A DNA stretch of 43,279 nucleotides from an uncultured Butyricicoccus sp. (GTDB lineage: Bacteria; Bacillota; Clostridia; Oscillospirales; Butyricicoccaceae), in NCBI GenBank assembly GCA_900547195.1, contig URFQ01000011.1, positions 1-43,279 on the forward strand, read 5' to 3'. This document shows positions 32,472 to 40,596 of the stretch, piece after piece (position 1 is the first letter of the stretch; each line of letters starts with the position of its first letter). The notes under the pieces were generated by a model. It did not search any database and was not told where the DNA came from. It worked only from the letters and a program-made list of their open reading frames with translations. A program made the position numbers and the translations under genes.

Positions 32472-32837
32472 ATGAAAACGATTTATGAAAACACTGTTAA
32501 GGCGCTGGGCAGCTGCGTAGACGAATTCAAAGGTGAGGGCATGTTCATCCTGTTCGGAGACAATGCTCCTGAGGAACTGCGCGATTACTGCTACTCGGTT
32601 CGTGTAATGCCGCTGAACGGCGCGGTTCGCGCGGGTCAGATCCTTAAGATTGGCGACAACATGTACACGATTACGGCGGTCGGTGAGGAAGCGCCGGTCA
32701 CGCTGGCCGGTCTCGGCCATTGTACGGTCAACTTCAGCGGCCAGACCGAAGCCGACCTGCCGGGCACGATCTATGTGGAGAATAAGCCTATGCCGGATAT
32801 CATTGTGGGCACGGTGATCAAGATCATGGAAGACTGA
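32472..32837 (+). CDS. srlB: PTS glucitol/sorbitol-specific EIIA component
   Basis: 121 residues of the compact beta-rich EIIA-Gut family: GEGMFILFGDNAPEELRDYC, GQILKIGDNMYTITAVGEEA, GLGHCTVNFSGQTEADLPGTIYVE. His83 in LGH is the only histidine in the whole protein, so it must be the phospho-acceptor if the protein works as an EIIA. Family annotation based on E. coli points to a histidine nearer the N-terminus, which does not exist here. AAAGGAGGAG precedes the ATG. A 173-base gap with hairpins separates it from srlE. Confidence 0.92.
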   Translation: MKTIYENTVKALGSCVDEFKGEGMFILFGDNAPEELRDYCYSVRVMPLNGAVRAGQILKIGDNMYTITAVGEEAPVTLAGLGHCTVNFSGQTEADLPGTIYVENKPMPDIIVGTVIKIMED

Positions 32838-32876
32838 GGTTTTATACAGATCCAAGGCCGAAAAAGGAGAAGAGTC

Positions 32877-32936
32877 ATGTCGATCAAACTGGATATTCAA
32901 ACAGCGGGATCCGCGCGCATGCGCTTTTCATCCTGA
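32877..32936 (+). CDS. 19-codon micro-ORF with strong ribosome-binding site
   Basis: ATG at 32877 follows AAAAAGGAGAAGAGTC at good spacing and reads MSIKLDIQTAGSARMRFSS, then stops. It comes 39 bases after srlB. It is either a short peptide or, more likely, the start of a gene truncated by deletion, since the DNA after it (to 33026) has no continuing frame. No family recognised. Confidence 0.35.
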   Translation: MSIKLDIQTAGSARMRFSS

Positions 32937-33026
32937 GGCCCATGGCGGAGACCGCCTGCCACACGCGGCTGGACCACAGCGGTGCGGGGCTGCATTCTTA
33001 AAACGCTCTCCCAATTCTCTCTCCAT

Positions 33027-33070
33027 TTCCGCCAAAGCTGAAATACGCTCCAGCTTTGGCGGAATCTTTT
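33027..33070 (+). terminator. Terminator of the sorbitol operon
   Basis: A perfect 14-base stem (TTCCGCCAAAGCTG at 33027-33040, CAGCTTTGGCGGAA at 33051-33064), a 10-base loop, then TCTTTTT. Confidence 0.92.
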
Positions 33071-33104
33071 TATAAATAAATAGACTGTGCGTTTCCTTTG
33101 GGCA

Positions 33105-33133
33105 TTGCACAGTCCGCAAAAATTTTGTATGAT
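33105..33133 (+). promoter_or_regulatory. Promoter of the ROK regulator gene
   Basis: TTGCAC at 33105-33110 and TATGAT at 33128-33133 are 17 bases apart. The start codon follows 37 bases later. Confidence 0.65.
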
Positions 33134-33170
33134 AACTTTAATAAAAGCTTTATGGAAAGAGGAAGTGTAT

Positions 33171-34289
33171 ATGGAAACCAGAAAAGACGACAATGCAGGA
33201 CGAAGCAATCCCGAACGCATTTTTGAGCTGCTGCGCACAGAGGAGGCGCTAACCAAACAAGAAATCATGGCAAAGCTGGGCTTGAGCATGCCGACTACGC
33301 TGCAAAATGTCAACGGCATGCTTGCAGCCGGATTTTTGGAGGAATGTGGTGAGACCGCATCCACCGGCGGCCGCCGCGCCAAAAAGCTCCGCCTGAACCG
33401 GGAAGCTGCTTACGGTGTGGGCATGAACATCGCCTTGCGTCAGGTCGAACTGGTCGTGACCGACCTGATGGGCGAACCGCTGTTTTCTCATACTGTTCCA
33501 CTCGTGTTCCGTGACGTGCCGGAGTGCTATGAGCAAATCGGCCGCGAACTGAACGGCTTTTTAGACCGCTGCGGCGTGAATGCTGAACGCATTCTCGGTG
33601 TCGGCATTGCGTTTCCAGGCATCATCAATGCGCAGGCAGGCATCATCGTGCGGTCGCATATTTTTAAGCTGGAGTATGTCAGCTTGGATCGTTTTAAGAA
33701 AAATATCCTGTTTCCGGTCATCGTTGAAAATGAGGCAAACTGCGCATGCTTTGCTGAGCGCAGCGCGGCGCGCGGCACCTATCTCTATCTTTCGCTCAAT
33801 GAATCAGTCGGCGGTGCGGTCATGATGGACAAGCAGCTGCTGCGCGGAAACAGCTTTCAGACTGGGGAGTTTGGTCATATGCTGCTCATTCCCGGTGGGA
33901 AAATGTGTTATTGCGGCAAGGCGGGGTGTGCGGACGCTTATCTATCCCCACGGGTACTGACAAGCGGCGATGAATCGCTGGACGGATTTTTTGGCCGTCT
34001 GCATGCGGGAGATCAACAGGCGGAAGGCGTCTGGGATACCTATCTGGAGCACCTTGCGATACTGTGCACCAATCTGCGCATGGCGTTCAATCTGGATCTC
34101 GTCATCGGTGGGGAGGTGGGGGGGCGGCTTGCGCCATTCATACCGGCGTTGTGCCGGAAGGCAGCGCAATATGACCGATTTGCGCGGGATGTGGAGTACC
34201 TGTTTCCGTGTGCGCGAACGCATAATGCATTTGCCACGGGGGCGGCAATGCTTGCGGTTGAACAGTTTAGCAGCCGCTTGTTGATATAA
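33171..34289 (+). CDS. ROK-family transcriptional regulator (NagC/XylR type)
   Basis: 372 residues. The N-terminal winged helix-turn-helix (about 28-57, LTKQEIMAKLGLSMPTTLQN) binds DNA. A ROK sugar-kinase fold follows, with VGIAFPGIIN, VENEANCACFAE and the zinc motif CYCGKAGCADAY, where most members have Glu in place of that Asp. ROK repressors release DNA on binding a sugar or sugar phosphate. An earlier in-frame ATG (33087) lies within the promoter; GAGGAAG is placed for 33171. It lies right after the sorbitol operon and before a HAD phosphatase, so it may control either, which is inference. Confidence 0.88.
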   Translation: METRKDDNAGRSNPERIFELLRTEEALTKQEIMAKLGLSMPTTLQNVNGMLAAGFLEECGETASTGGRRAKKLRLNREAAYGVGMNIALRQVELVVTDLMGEPLFSHTVPLVFRDVPECYEQIGRELNGFLDRCGVNAERILGVGIAFPGIINAQAGIIVRSHIFKLEYVSLDRFKKNILFPVIVENEANCACFAERSAARGTYLYLSLNESVGGAVMMDKQLLRGNSFQTGEFGHMLLIPGGKMCYCGKAGCADAYLSPRVLTSGDESLDGFFGRLHAGDQQAEGVWDTYLEHLAILCTNLRMAFNLDLVIGGEVGGRLAPFIPALCRKAAQYDRFARDVEYLFPCARTHNAFATGAAMLAVEQFSSRLLI

Positions 34290-34315
34290 ATATTTCACAG
34301 AATCGAGGGACACTT

Positions 34316-34966
34316 ATGAAAAAGGGCGCTATTTTTGACATGGATGGTCTGCTGTTCGATACGGAACGTCTTTATCAGGAAAGTTGGCTTGTGATCGCGC
34401 GGGAATGGGGCATTATTCCGGACCCGGCATTTCCCACAGCGGTATGCGGTACGAGCGGAGCGCATATGCGGGATGTTGTGCGGAAACACTATCCAGAGGT
34501 GGATGCAGAAGCCTATATTCAGGCATGCCTATCCCGAGTAGCACATATTTTAGAAACCGATGTGCCCGAAAAACCGGGCATTCATGAGCTCTTGACCTAT
34601 TTGCATGCACAGGGGGTAAAGATCGCGGTCGCAAGCAGCAGTCTTGCGCACGTGGTGGAAAACAATTTGCGTAATGCCGGCGTGTGGGAGTATTTTGATG
34701 CCGTGGTGACCGGCGAGCAGGTTAAACGCGGGAAGCCCGAACCGGATATTTTTCTGGAAGCTGCTAAGCGGCTGGGGCTGCATCCGGAGGAATGCTATGT
34801 GTTTGAGGATGGCATTAACGGCACGCGTGCGGGACTTGCGGCGGGGTGCGCGACAGTCATGATTCCTGATCTGACCGCACCGACTGAAGACCTGAGAAAC
34901 TCCTGTGCAGGAGTCTATCCAAGTCTGCTCACGGCGCTGGAAGCCATACAAAACGGCATGCTTTGA
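34316..34966 (+). CDS. HAD-family hydrolase (beta-phosphoglucomutase-like)
   Basis: 216 residues. Motif I is FDMDGLLFDTE (nucleophile Asp8, acid/base Asp10), with a helical cap domain at about 15-85. Motif II is the serine in VASSSL, motif III is Lys in KRGKPEPDIF, and motif IV is FEDGINGTRAG. The family covers sugar-phosphate phosphatases and phosphomutases. Its place behind a ROK regulator suggests sugar-phosphate metabolism, but the substrate is unknown. It starts 26 bases after the ROK gene, behind CGAGGG. Confidence 0.87.
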   Translation: MKKGAIFDMDGLLFDTERLYQESWLVIAREWGIIPDPAFPTAVCGTSGAHMRDVVRKHYPEVDAEAYIQACLSRVAHILETDVPEKPGIHELLTYLHAQGVKIAVASSSLAHVVENNLRNAGVWEYFDAVVTGEQVKRGKPEPDIFLEAAKRLGLHPEECYVFEDGINGTRAGLAAGCATVMIPDLTAPTEDLRNSCAGVYPSLLTALEAIQNGML

Positions 34967-35259
34967 GGTATACGGGAAATGGATATATACCAGCAAAACT
35001 TTACAGAGAAGAATACCGATATAGTATAGTATCCCCGAGGAATTTGTCCTTCAAAGTCCATTTCATCAAGCGCTTTTAAATCGAGCGTTACCGCACTAAA
35101 GCCCTCGAACGTGCGTTCTCCGAGCTGGAGAAGCTCAAATGTTTGAGGGCTTTTAAATGCGAATTAATAAGAGTGGGTTAAAATGTGGGTTGTTTACAAG
35201 TCGCGAGGTTAGGCTTAACGGGAAGATAAGTTTGGAATCTTGCAAAGATGCGATTAGAA
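34967..35259. other. Intergenic region with a possible transposase tail
   Basis: No intact gene. At 35080-35181 an open plus-strand frame reads IERYRTKALERAFSELEKLK, then about 13 more residues and a stop. It resembles the C-terminal end of DDE transposases of the IS4/IS1634 type, but lacks a start and the catalytic part. A hairpin with AAAGCCCTCGAAC and GTTTGAGGGCTTTT (about 35097-35157) overlaps it. The rest shows nothing clear. Confidence 0.35.
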
Positions 35260-35300
35260 CAAAAGAAAAGACCCTGATTTCTTTTGAAAATCAAGATCTT
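35260..35300 (-). terminator. Terminator of ssrA
   Basis: On the minus strand AAGATCTTGATTTTC pairs with GAAATCAGGGTCTT (some mismatches) and is followed by TTCTTTT. It begins about 5 bases after the tmRNA CCA end. Confidence 0.75.
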
Positions 35301-35305
35301 TTTCA

Positions 35306-35659
35306 TGGTGGAGACGAGGGGAGTTGAACCCCTGTCCGAAAGCGCATTCACAAGAACTTCTCCGGGCGCAGTTTGTCGTTTTACGTTCCCTCCACAATAC
35401 GCCGGCAAACAGGCTTATTGCTTTAGTAGAGTCATTTTACATGACGGGCGCAACTCTTAACCCGTACACGTTCACCACAAATCGACGCCCTGACCCCGAG
35501 CCGTGGTCCTCTCAGGCAGGACGGGCCAGCCTAATTAGGCAGCCTGTAAAGAATAATCGTTGTTGTTTAATTTATAAACAGTTGAGGCTTTTAAGGAAGC
35601 GTCCTCACTTCCGCCCGCTATTCCTGCTTCAACACCCCCGTCGAAGCCGGTACGTCCCC
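35306..35659 (-). ncRNA. ssrA: Transfer-messenger RNA (tmRNA)
   Basis: The 5' end GGGGAC (35659-35654) pairs with GTCTCC near the 3' end, and the RNA closes with A-CCA at 35309-35306. The T-arm GGTTCAACTCC and the conserved 5' stretch GGCTTCGACGGGGG are present. The tag frame ends NNNDYSLQAA before a TAA (tag codons about 35567-35538, stop 35537-35535); the hydrophobic LQAA end is a typical degradation tag. tmRNA rescues ribosomes stalled on broken mRNA with SmpB, whose gene is 32 bases upstream on the same strand. The exact resume codon was not determined. Confidence 0.96.
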
Positions 35660-35691
35660 ATAGGAAAACAACGGTCTCTCTACTTCGAAAG

Positions 35692-36159
35692 CTATCGATT
35701 GCGGCTTTTCATAGCGCGTTCCATCTCACGTTTGGCGTCGCGCTGCGCCATGCTGTCGCGCTTGTCATGCAGTTTTTTACCTTTGCAAAGACCAAGCTCC
35801 ACCTTCACATGGGAATTGCGGAAATATACGCTCAGCGGAATCACGGAATAGCCGTCTTGCTTGGTCTTGCCAAACAGGCGCAAGATCTCCTTTTTATGCA
35901 GTAGCAGCTTCCGCACGCGCAAGGGATCTTTATTAAAGATATTTCCCTTTTCATAGGGGCTGATATGCATACCGCGTACAAAAATTTCGCCGTCCTTAAA
36001 GGTGCAATAGGAATCTTTGAGGTTGACTTGTCCGAGCCGGATGGATTTCACTTCCGTACCCGTCAGTTCAATGCCAGCCTCCAGTTTTTCCTCGACAAAG
36101 TAGTCGTGCCAGGCTTTTTTATTTGCAGTAACTTGTTTGGTGCCGGTTTTATTTGCCAT
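35692..36159 (-). CDS. smpB: SsrA-binding protein SmpB
   Basis: 155 residues. The start KQVTANKKAWHDYFVEEKLEAGIELTGTEVKSIR and the LLLHKKEILRLFGKTKQDGYSVIPL core are family hallmarks, followed by the basic tail KRDSMAQRDAKREMERAMKSRNR that enters the ribosomal mRNA channel. It binds the tRNA-like part of tmRNA. AAAGGAG precedes the ATG. The gene reads into ssrA, so the two are probably co-transcribed. Confidence 0.97.
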   Translation of the reverse strand: MANKTGTKQVTANKKAWHDYFVEEKLEAGIELTGTEVKSIRLGQVNLKDSYCTFKDGEIFVRGMHISPYEKGNIFNKDPLRVRKLLLHKKEILRLFGKTKQDGYSVIPLSVYFRNSHVKVELGLCKGKKLHDKRDSMAQRDAKREMERAMKSRNR

Positions 36160-36187
36160 GACAGACTCCTTTCCCGTGTGTAGTAAT

Positions 36188-36216
36188 ATGGTAACACGTC
36201 TTAAAATAATTGTAAA
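36188..36216 (-). promoter_or_regulatory. Promoter of smpB-ssrA
   Basis: On the minus strand TTTACA (36216-36211) and TACCAT (36193-36188) are 17 bases apart, 28 bases before the smpB start. The -10 box departs from consensus at two positions. Confidence 0.5.
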
Positions 36217-36253
36217 GAGTCATTTGTGTTACGTTTTCCGACAAAATGGCTGG

Positions 36254-37018
36254 TTAGCCAAAAATAAGCTGCATGACGCCGTACAGCAGCGGCTGATGCA
36301 GCAGATAAACCGCCATGCTGTGCCGTCCCAGACAGGTAAGCGGCGGGACGGAAAATGACTTGACCGATTTCGGCAGATGGCTGAGTCCGCGGCCGAGAAA
36401 ATGTCCGGTTAGAAACAGGAAGAAATATGGGAAAATCGGAAAATAATCGGCCGAAACAAAATCAGGAGATAACAGCCCAACCACGGACAGCCAGTACGAC
36501 ACATACCACGACTGCGGCAGTGGGACGGAGAAGGGTTCAAAAAACAGGTGTTTCTGCGGCACATGATAGGTTGCCGCCAGCAGAAAAAGACTGGCCGCAA
36601 GCCCGGTTCTGGTAGAAAATTTGCGCAAAAGAGGCTGTGCAACAGCAAAAAGCAACAGGCACCAAGTCATACAGTGCAAAATGCCAAATACAATCAGTTC
36701 GCTTGGCATGAAAAAATATGTAGCCAATGTGACGGCCAGTGCCGCGCTTCCCACGCGCAGCGCACGCCGGAACGGCCTGCGGGTCAGATGGGTGCAGATC
36801 CCGGCGAGCAGCAGGAACGTCCCGCAGATGCAAAACTGCCAGAAGTGCGCGCCCGCCGACTGAAACCAGGGCAATGGCACATCAAAAATATAGTTCAGAT
36901 TATAACAAAGATGGTACAGGATCATCTCAACCAAGGTCAGACCGCGCAGGGTATCCAGTACAGGATAGCGATCGGGCGTGGCGGCGTGGAGGATCTGTTT
37001 TGGGGCTGCAACAGGCAA
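36254..37018 (-). CDS. Membrane acyltransferase of the HGSNAT/DUF1624 type
   Basis: 254 residues with about seven or eight membrane helices. The N-terminus RYPVLDTLRGLTLVEMILYHLCYNLNYIF carries the Asp-x-x-Arg-Gly and histidine (ILYH) that mark the heparan-alpha-glucosaminide N-acetyltransferase-like catalytic domain (DUF1624). Later GRHSMAVYLLHQPLLYGV has the conserved histidine pair region. These proteins are thought to move acyl groups across the membrane to sugars. The start codon is TTG at 37018, behind AAGGAGG at correct spacing. It stands alone. Confidence 0.82.
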   Translation of the reverse strand: MPVAAPKQILHAATPDRYPVLDTLRGLTLVEMILYHLCYNLNYIFDVPLPWFQSAGAHFWQFCICGTFLLLAGICTHLTRRPFRRALRVGSAALAVTLATYFFMPSELIVFGILHCMTWCLLLFAVAQPLLRKFSTRTGLAASLFLLAATYHVPQKHLFFEPFSVPLPQSWYVSYWLSVVGLLSPDFVSADYFPIFPYFFLFLTGHFLGRGLSHLPKSVKSFSVPPLTCLGRHSMAVYLLHQPLLYGVMQLIFG

Positions 37019-37120
37019 AAAATCGCCTCCTTACATACAATTTCTCAAATGGAAATTTTGTACTTACCTCAATATTTTATCATGAATGACCGCAAACTGC
37101 AAGATTGTCCTCTCTGCGGT

Positions 37121-37149
37121 TTGCATCCCCACTGTTTTTGTGGTATGAT
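37121..37149 (+). promoter_or_regulatory. Promoter of the ABC-F-like gene
   Basis: TTGCAT at 37121-37126 and TATGAT at 37144-37149, 17 bases apart; the start codon lies 53 bases on, behind AAGGGAGAG. Confidence 0.65.
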
Positions 37150-37202
37150 ACCATATTAGAAAAACGATATGGGCAGCGCATTTTGTCCAGAAGGGAGAGT
37201 CT

Positions 37203-38144
37203 ATGCTGATCGCAGCCGAGCATGTCTGCAAAAATTATGGCCTGAGGCAACTGCTGAACGATGCATCGCTCTATGTCGACAGTGGCGATAAGATTGGGAT
37301 CATCGGGATCAACGGTACGGGAAAGTCCACCTTGCTGCGCCTGCTGGCGCGCACGGAGGAGCCGGATGAGGGCACGGTACAGCGATTTCCGCGCGTGCGT
37401 GCGGCATACCTGGCGCAAAATCCGGAGATGGACGAGCGCGCCACGGTACTCGAACAGGTGCTGCGTTCGCTGCCGGCTGATGCACGGGAAGCGGCGGACT
37501 ATGAAGCGCGTGCTATGCTGATGCGGCTTGGTATCTACGATTGTATCCAGCGCGTGGGCTCGCTGTCGGGAGGCCGGCGCAAACGTGCAGCCCTTGCCGC
37601 AACGCTTTTGCAGCCCGCGGATGTGCTGCTGCTGGACGAGCCGACCAACGACCTCGATGTGGAGACGCTTACCATTTTGGAGGACTATCTTGAGGGCTTT
37701 CCGGGGGCTGTGCTTGCGGTGTCACATGACCGCTATTTCCTGGATAAACTCGCTGAACGCATAATTGAGGTGCGCGAGGGCGGAGAAACCTGCAAATATG
37801 TCGGCGGGTTTACCGAGTATCAACAAAAGCGCCGCGCGGATGCGCCGGTGTCCAAAGAAAAGGAAAAGCCTAAAGCTGCGCCGCGGGCATCGGCTCCCAA
37901 CGCACGTCCGCGCTTTTCCTATAAGGAACAGCGGGAATTTGAGACTATCGACGCAGAGATTGAAGCTTTGACCGCACGACAGGAAACGCTTGAAATGGAA
38001 ATTGCCGCCGCTGGAAGCGATTATGTGCAGCTGCAAAAGCTGCTGGACGAGCAGCAGGCCCTCGCACAAACGATGGAGCAAAAGACTGAACGTTGGATCT
38101 ATCTCAATGAACTGGCGGAAAAAATTGCGGCCTGGGGGCAATAA
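37203..38144 (+). CDS. ABC-F-type ATPase with a single, apparently chimeric cassette
   Basis: 313 residues; ABC-F proteins normally have two cassettes and are well over 500 residues. Here there is one: Walker A GINGTGKS (35-42), signature LSGGRRKRAALAA (121-133), Walker B VLLLDEPTND (141-150) and switch SHDR (174-177), then a coiled-coil C-terminal domain (about 245-310). Residues 1-145 match the first cassette of the common Clostridial protein. From NDLDVETLTILEDYL on the text matches its second cassette and C-terminal tail. I infer an in-frame deletion by recombination between the two LLLDEPTN segments near 37632-37658. It may be inactive or act as a homodimer on ribosomes. Confidence 0.85.
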   Translation: MLIAAEHVCKNYGLRQLLNDASLYVDSGDKIGIIGINGTGKSTLLRLLARTEEPDEGTVQRFPRVRAAYLAQNPEMDERATVLEQVLRSLPADAREAADYEARAMLMRLGIYDCIQRVGSLSGGRRKRAALAATLLQPADVLLLDEPTNDLDVETLTILEDYLEGFPGAVLAVSHDRYFLDKLAERIIEVREGGETCKYVGGFTEYQQKRRADAPVSKEKEKPKAAPRASAPNARPRFSYKEQREFETIDAEIEALTARQETLEMEIAAAGSDYVQLQKLLDEQQALAQTMEQKTERWIYLNELAEKIAAWGQ

Positions 38145-38180
38145 TTTTTGCAACAAGCATTGATCGGACCCAAAACACAC

Positions 38181-38218
38181 AGCCCGGCGCTTCCTGAGAA
38201 GTGCCGGGCTGCTTTTAT
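38181..38218 (+). terminator. Terminator of the ABC-F-like gene
   Basis: AGCCCGGCGCTT pairs with AAGTGCCGGGCT around CCTGAG, followed by GCTTTTATT. It lies 36 bases after the stop. Confidence 0.88.
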
Positions 38219-38591
38219 TGTGCGGCCGCAAAGAACCGCGATGGCCTTGCAGCAAACATGGGTATGGGTTCTGGGGGCATGCTGCGTCTGCATTTACTCG
38301 TAAAGGTCGGGCTGTTTGCGTTTGGAGGGATGTATAGGTTTGACCTGGATTGCGTTCTGTGGACACGTTTGATATGCTGTAGGTGACAAAAGGTATGAAA
38401 AACCTGGAGCATGACGCCTTTTTTGACGGTGATTGGCAGATTCGTTGCCGTTTGGAGGAACAAGACCTAGGCAGACTCATTACAATACGAAAAACACAAT
38501 CACAAAGGGGCCGAAAACTTTCCATTTGCAGAGCATGTGAATACCGTTTGTAATGACAAAATTCTGCACCTGCGGCTTTGCCGGGGGACAT
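38219..38591. other. Intergenic region with a doubtful small open frame
   Basis: No convincing gene between the ABC-F terminator and the nudC stop. A 52-codon plus-strand frame at 38395-38553 ends RKLSICRACEYRL. The CRAC motif resembles small zinc-binding proteins of the DUF6171 kind, whose remaining cysteines could lie in the next frame (KFCTCGF), so a frameshifted remnant is possible. Only AGGTG at 38381 precedes its ATG. I do not call it as a gene. Confidence 0.35.
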
Positions 38592-39425
38592 TTATTCGTC
38601 TCTGGGGTCCTGTCCCGTTCGGAACAACTCCATCATGGTGTGCGTCAGGTCAAGGGCGTTTGGCGTTGCGGGCACATTCGCACGCTCCATCCATACGCCT
38701 TCTTTCAGCTCGTTTTGGTCGAGTGTAATTGTGCTGTCTCCATCCAGGTCAGCCCAAAAGCCAATCATCTGGGTGCCCGAAAAGCCCCACGGCTGATTGC
38801 CATGATATCGAATGTTCTTGATCTTGAGGCCGACCTCCTCCATGGCTTCGCGGCGTACGGTCTCCTCAAGCGTTTCCCCGATTTCCACAAAACCTGCAAT
38901 CAGGGCATAGCGGGGTGTTTCACGGTCGGCATACTTGGTCAGCACAATGCGATCCCCATCGCGGATGGCAACCACAATTGCGGGGGAGATGGACGGATAC
39001 ACGACAGCATTGCAGGCGGTGCAGCGCATGGCGCGCTCTTTGCCGTCGCGCCGGGCCGGCGAACCGCAGCAGCCGCAGTAGCGGTTGGCCTTGTACCAGC
39101 GAAATAGGTGCAGGGCAGTTGCGCCCGCAAGCGGCATGTAGGCACCGTCCATGGTGCGGCAGGCCTCGACACTGGCCGCGGTCAGCGCAGCGCGCACCGC
39201 GTCCGTCACCTCCCAGAGCAGGAAAAATGCTGTACTATCAATGGTGAATAGAAAAACAAAGTCACTGTCCGGAACGCCGAGAGCGCGGAGCATCTGGATG
39301 GTGGGATAGTTATTCCCGTCAAGCAGGGCGCTGCGGCCGTCAAACACGGTGACAAAGTCGGTATCTCGCGGCGCCGGACATTGAAATTCGTTGTGATAAA
39401 TATGAGGAGCGATTTCCTGAAGCAT
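38592..39425 (-). CDS. nudC: NAD+ diphosphatase (Nudix hydrolase NudC)
   Basis: 277 residues. A four-cysteine zinc ribbon (Cys117, 120, 135 and 138) precedes the Nudix domain. The Nudix box GFVEIGETLEETVRREAMEEVG starts at residue 178 and has all the metal-binding Glu residues (REAMEEVG). NQPWGFSGTQMIGF (about 210-223) is the NADH-pyrophosphatase signature that distinguishes NudC from other Nudix enzymes. It splits NAD(H) into NMN(H) and AMP and removes NAD caps from RNA in some bacteria. It is monocistronic, and only a weak AGGATGG lies upstream of the ATG. Confidence 0.93.
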   Translation of the reverse strand: MLQEIAPHIYHNEFQCPAPRDTDFVTVFDGRSALLDGNNYPTIQMLRALGVPDSDFVFLFTIDSTAFFLLWEVTDAVRAALTAASVEACRTMDGAYMPLAGATALHLFRWYKANRYCGCCGSPARRDGKERAMRCTACNAVVYPSISPAIVVAIRDGDRIVLTKYADRETPRYALIAGFVEIGETLEETVRREAMEEVGLKIKNIRYHGNQPWGFSGTQMIGFWADLDGDSTITLDQNELKEGVWMERANVPATPNALDLTHTMMELFRTGQDPRDE

Positions 39426-39602
39426 AAAAGCACCATCCTGTCTCTATTTTGCAATTATAAGCAGTCTCTATTATACTGCGTTTGCGGGCAGAAGGAAAGC
39501 GGCGCACTGCACAAAATCAAACCGGCGCAAACTGCCCGATGCAAAAGATTGCCGAAACGGCGAACCGGCTGGTGTGCAGAAGATTTTGGCGGCCATCGTT
39601 CC

Positions 39603-40596
39603 TTACCAGGGTGGATGGATAGACCCTGTTATATTTAAGCAGCAGCTTTCACGTTCCACAAGCTCATAAGACAACGTAAACGAAGCCATATCATGAGTTC
39701 TGTGAATTTCCAGAAGACGCTCAATACTCTTTTGTGCAATGAGGGCGAACGGCTGATGCACGGTGGTCAGGCGTGGGCGGATTCTGGCAGCAAGTGAGTT
39801 GTCATCAAAACCAAGCACAGAGATATCGTTTGGGACATTTTTTCCGGCGTCTTGCAGGCTGACGACCACACTGGCTGCCGCGTCGTTGTTGAAGGCGAAT
39901 ACCGCGCTTGTTTACGGAGCCTGCTGCAAAAGCCGCCGCGCGCCGTCATAACCGGCTTCAAATGCCAGGCCGCCGTGAACGATGCGGCTTTCCGGCAGCA
40001 TGAGCTCGGCGTCCTCCATGGCCTTTTTGCAGCCGGTGATGCGCTGGAAGCTTGAATTGATGGTATGGATGTTGTCGGAAATCACACCAATTTTCGGGTG
40101 CCCCAGCCCGATGAGATAGTTCATGCCGTCGTAGGTGGCCATTATGTCGTCAATGTGCACCGAAGAAAGGCGGCAACCGACCGCCAGTGCACCGCATACG
40201 GCAATGGGGGATATTCTGCCGGCTGAGCGCATCGGATATGGGATCTTCCGTGCTCTCATGCAGCAGGATGATGCCCACGGAGGACAACGCCTGAATCAGC
40301 GAAAGCGTGTTTTGCGGGGTGTGTTCATCCGTGATAAAAAAGCCAGTTTTTTTATGAATTCTGTCCGCCTGCCGGCGCAGCCCTCCAGAATGTCGGCAAA
40401 AAATGTGTGGCGCAAATGGGGGAGCAGCCCCACAATGGTCGAGTTGTTTTTTTTCGGCGGCTGCGGTAGCTGTCGGGCGGATAATATCCGGTCTTTTTGG
40501 CGGCCGTTTCGATTTTCTTGCGCGCTTCTTCACGGATTGCGCTCTGTCCGCTGAAATAGCGGGAAACGGTTGCAGGCGAAACGCCGCAAAGCAAAA
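39603..40596 (-). pseudogene. Decayed LacI-family transcriptional regulator
   Basis: The minus strand reads through a LacI protein in pieces. A helix-turn-helix (LCGVSPATVSRYFSGQSAIREEARKKIETAA, about 40590-40500) is followed by frameshifted pieces of the sugar-binding domain (RTEFIKK-like, then FFITDEHTPQNTLSLIQALSS). After that comes a long frame (SSVHIDDIMATYDGMNYLIGLGHPKIG) broken by an in-frame TAA at 39912-39914, and finally VPNDISVLGFDDN to a stop at 39603. The first 10 or so residues are missing at about 40596, where unrelated sequence begins. At least two frameshifts, one stop and a lost start make it non-functional. Its former target is unknown. Confidence 0.85.
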
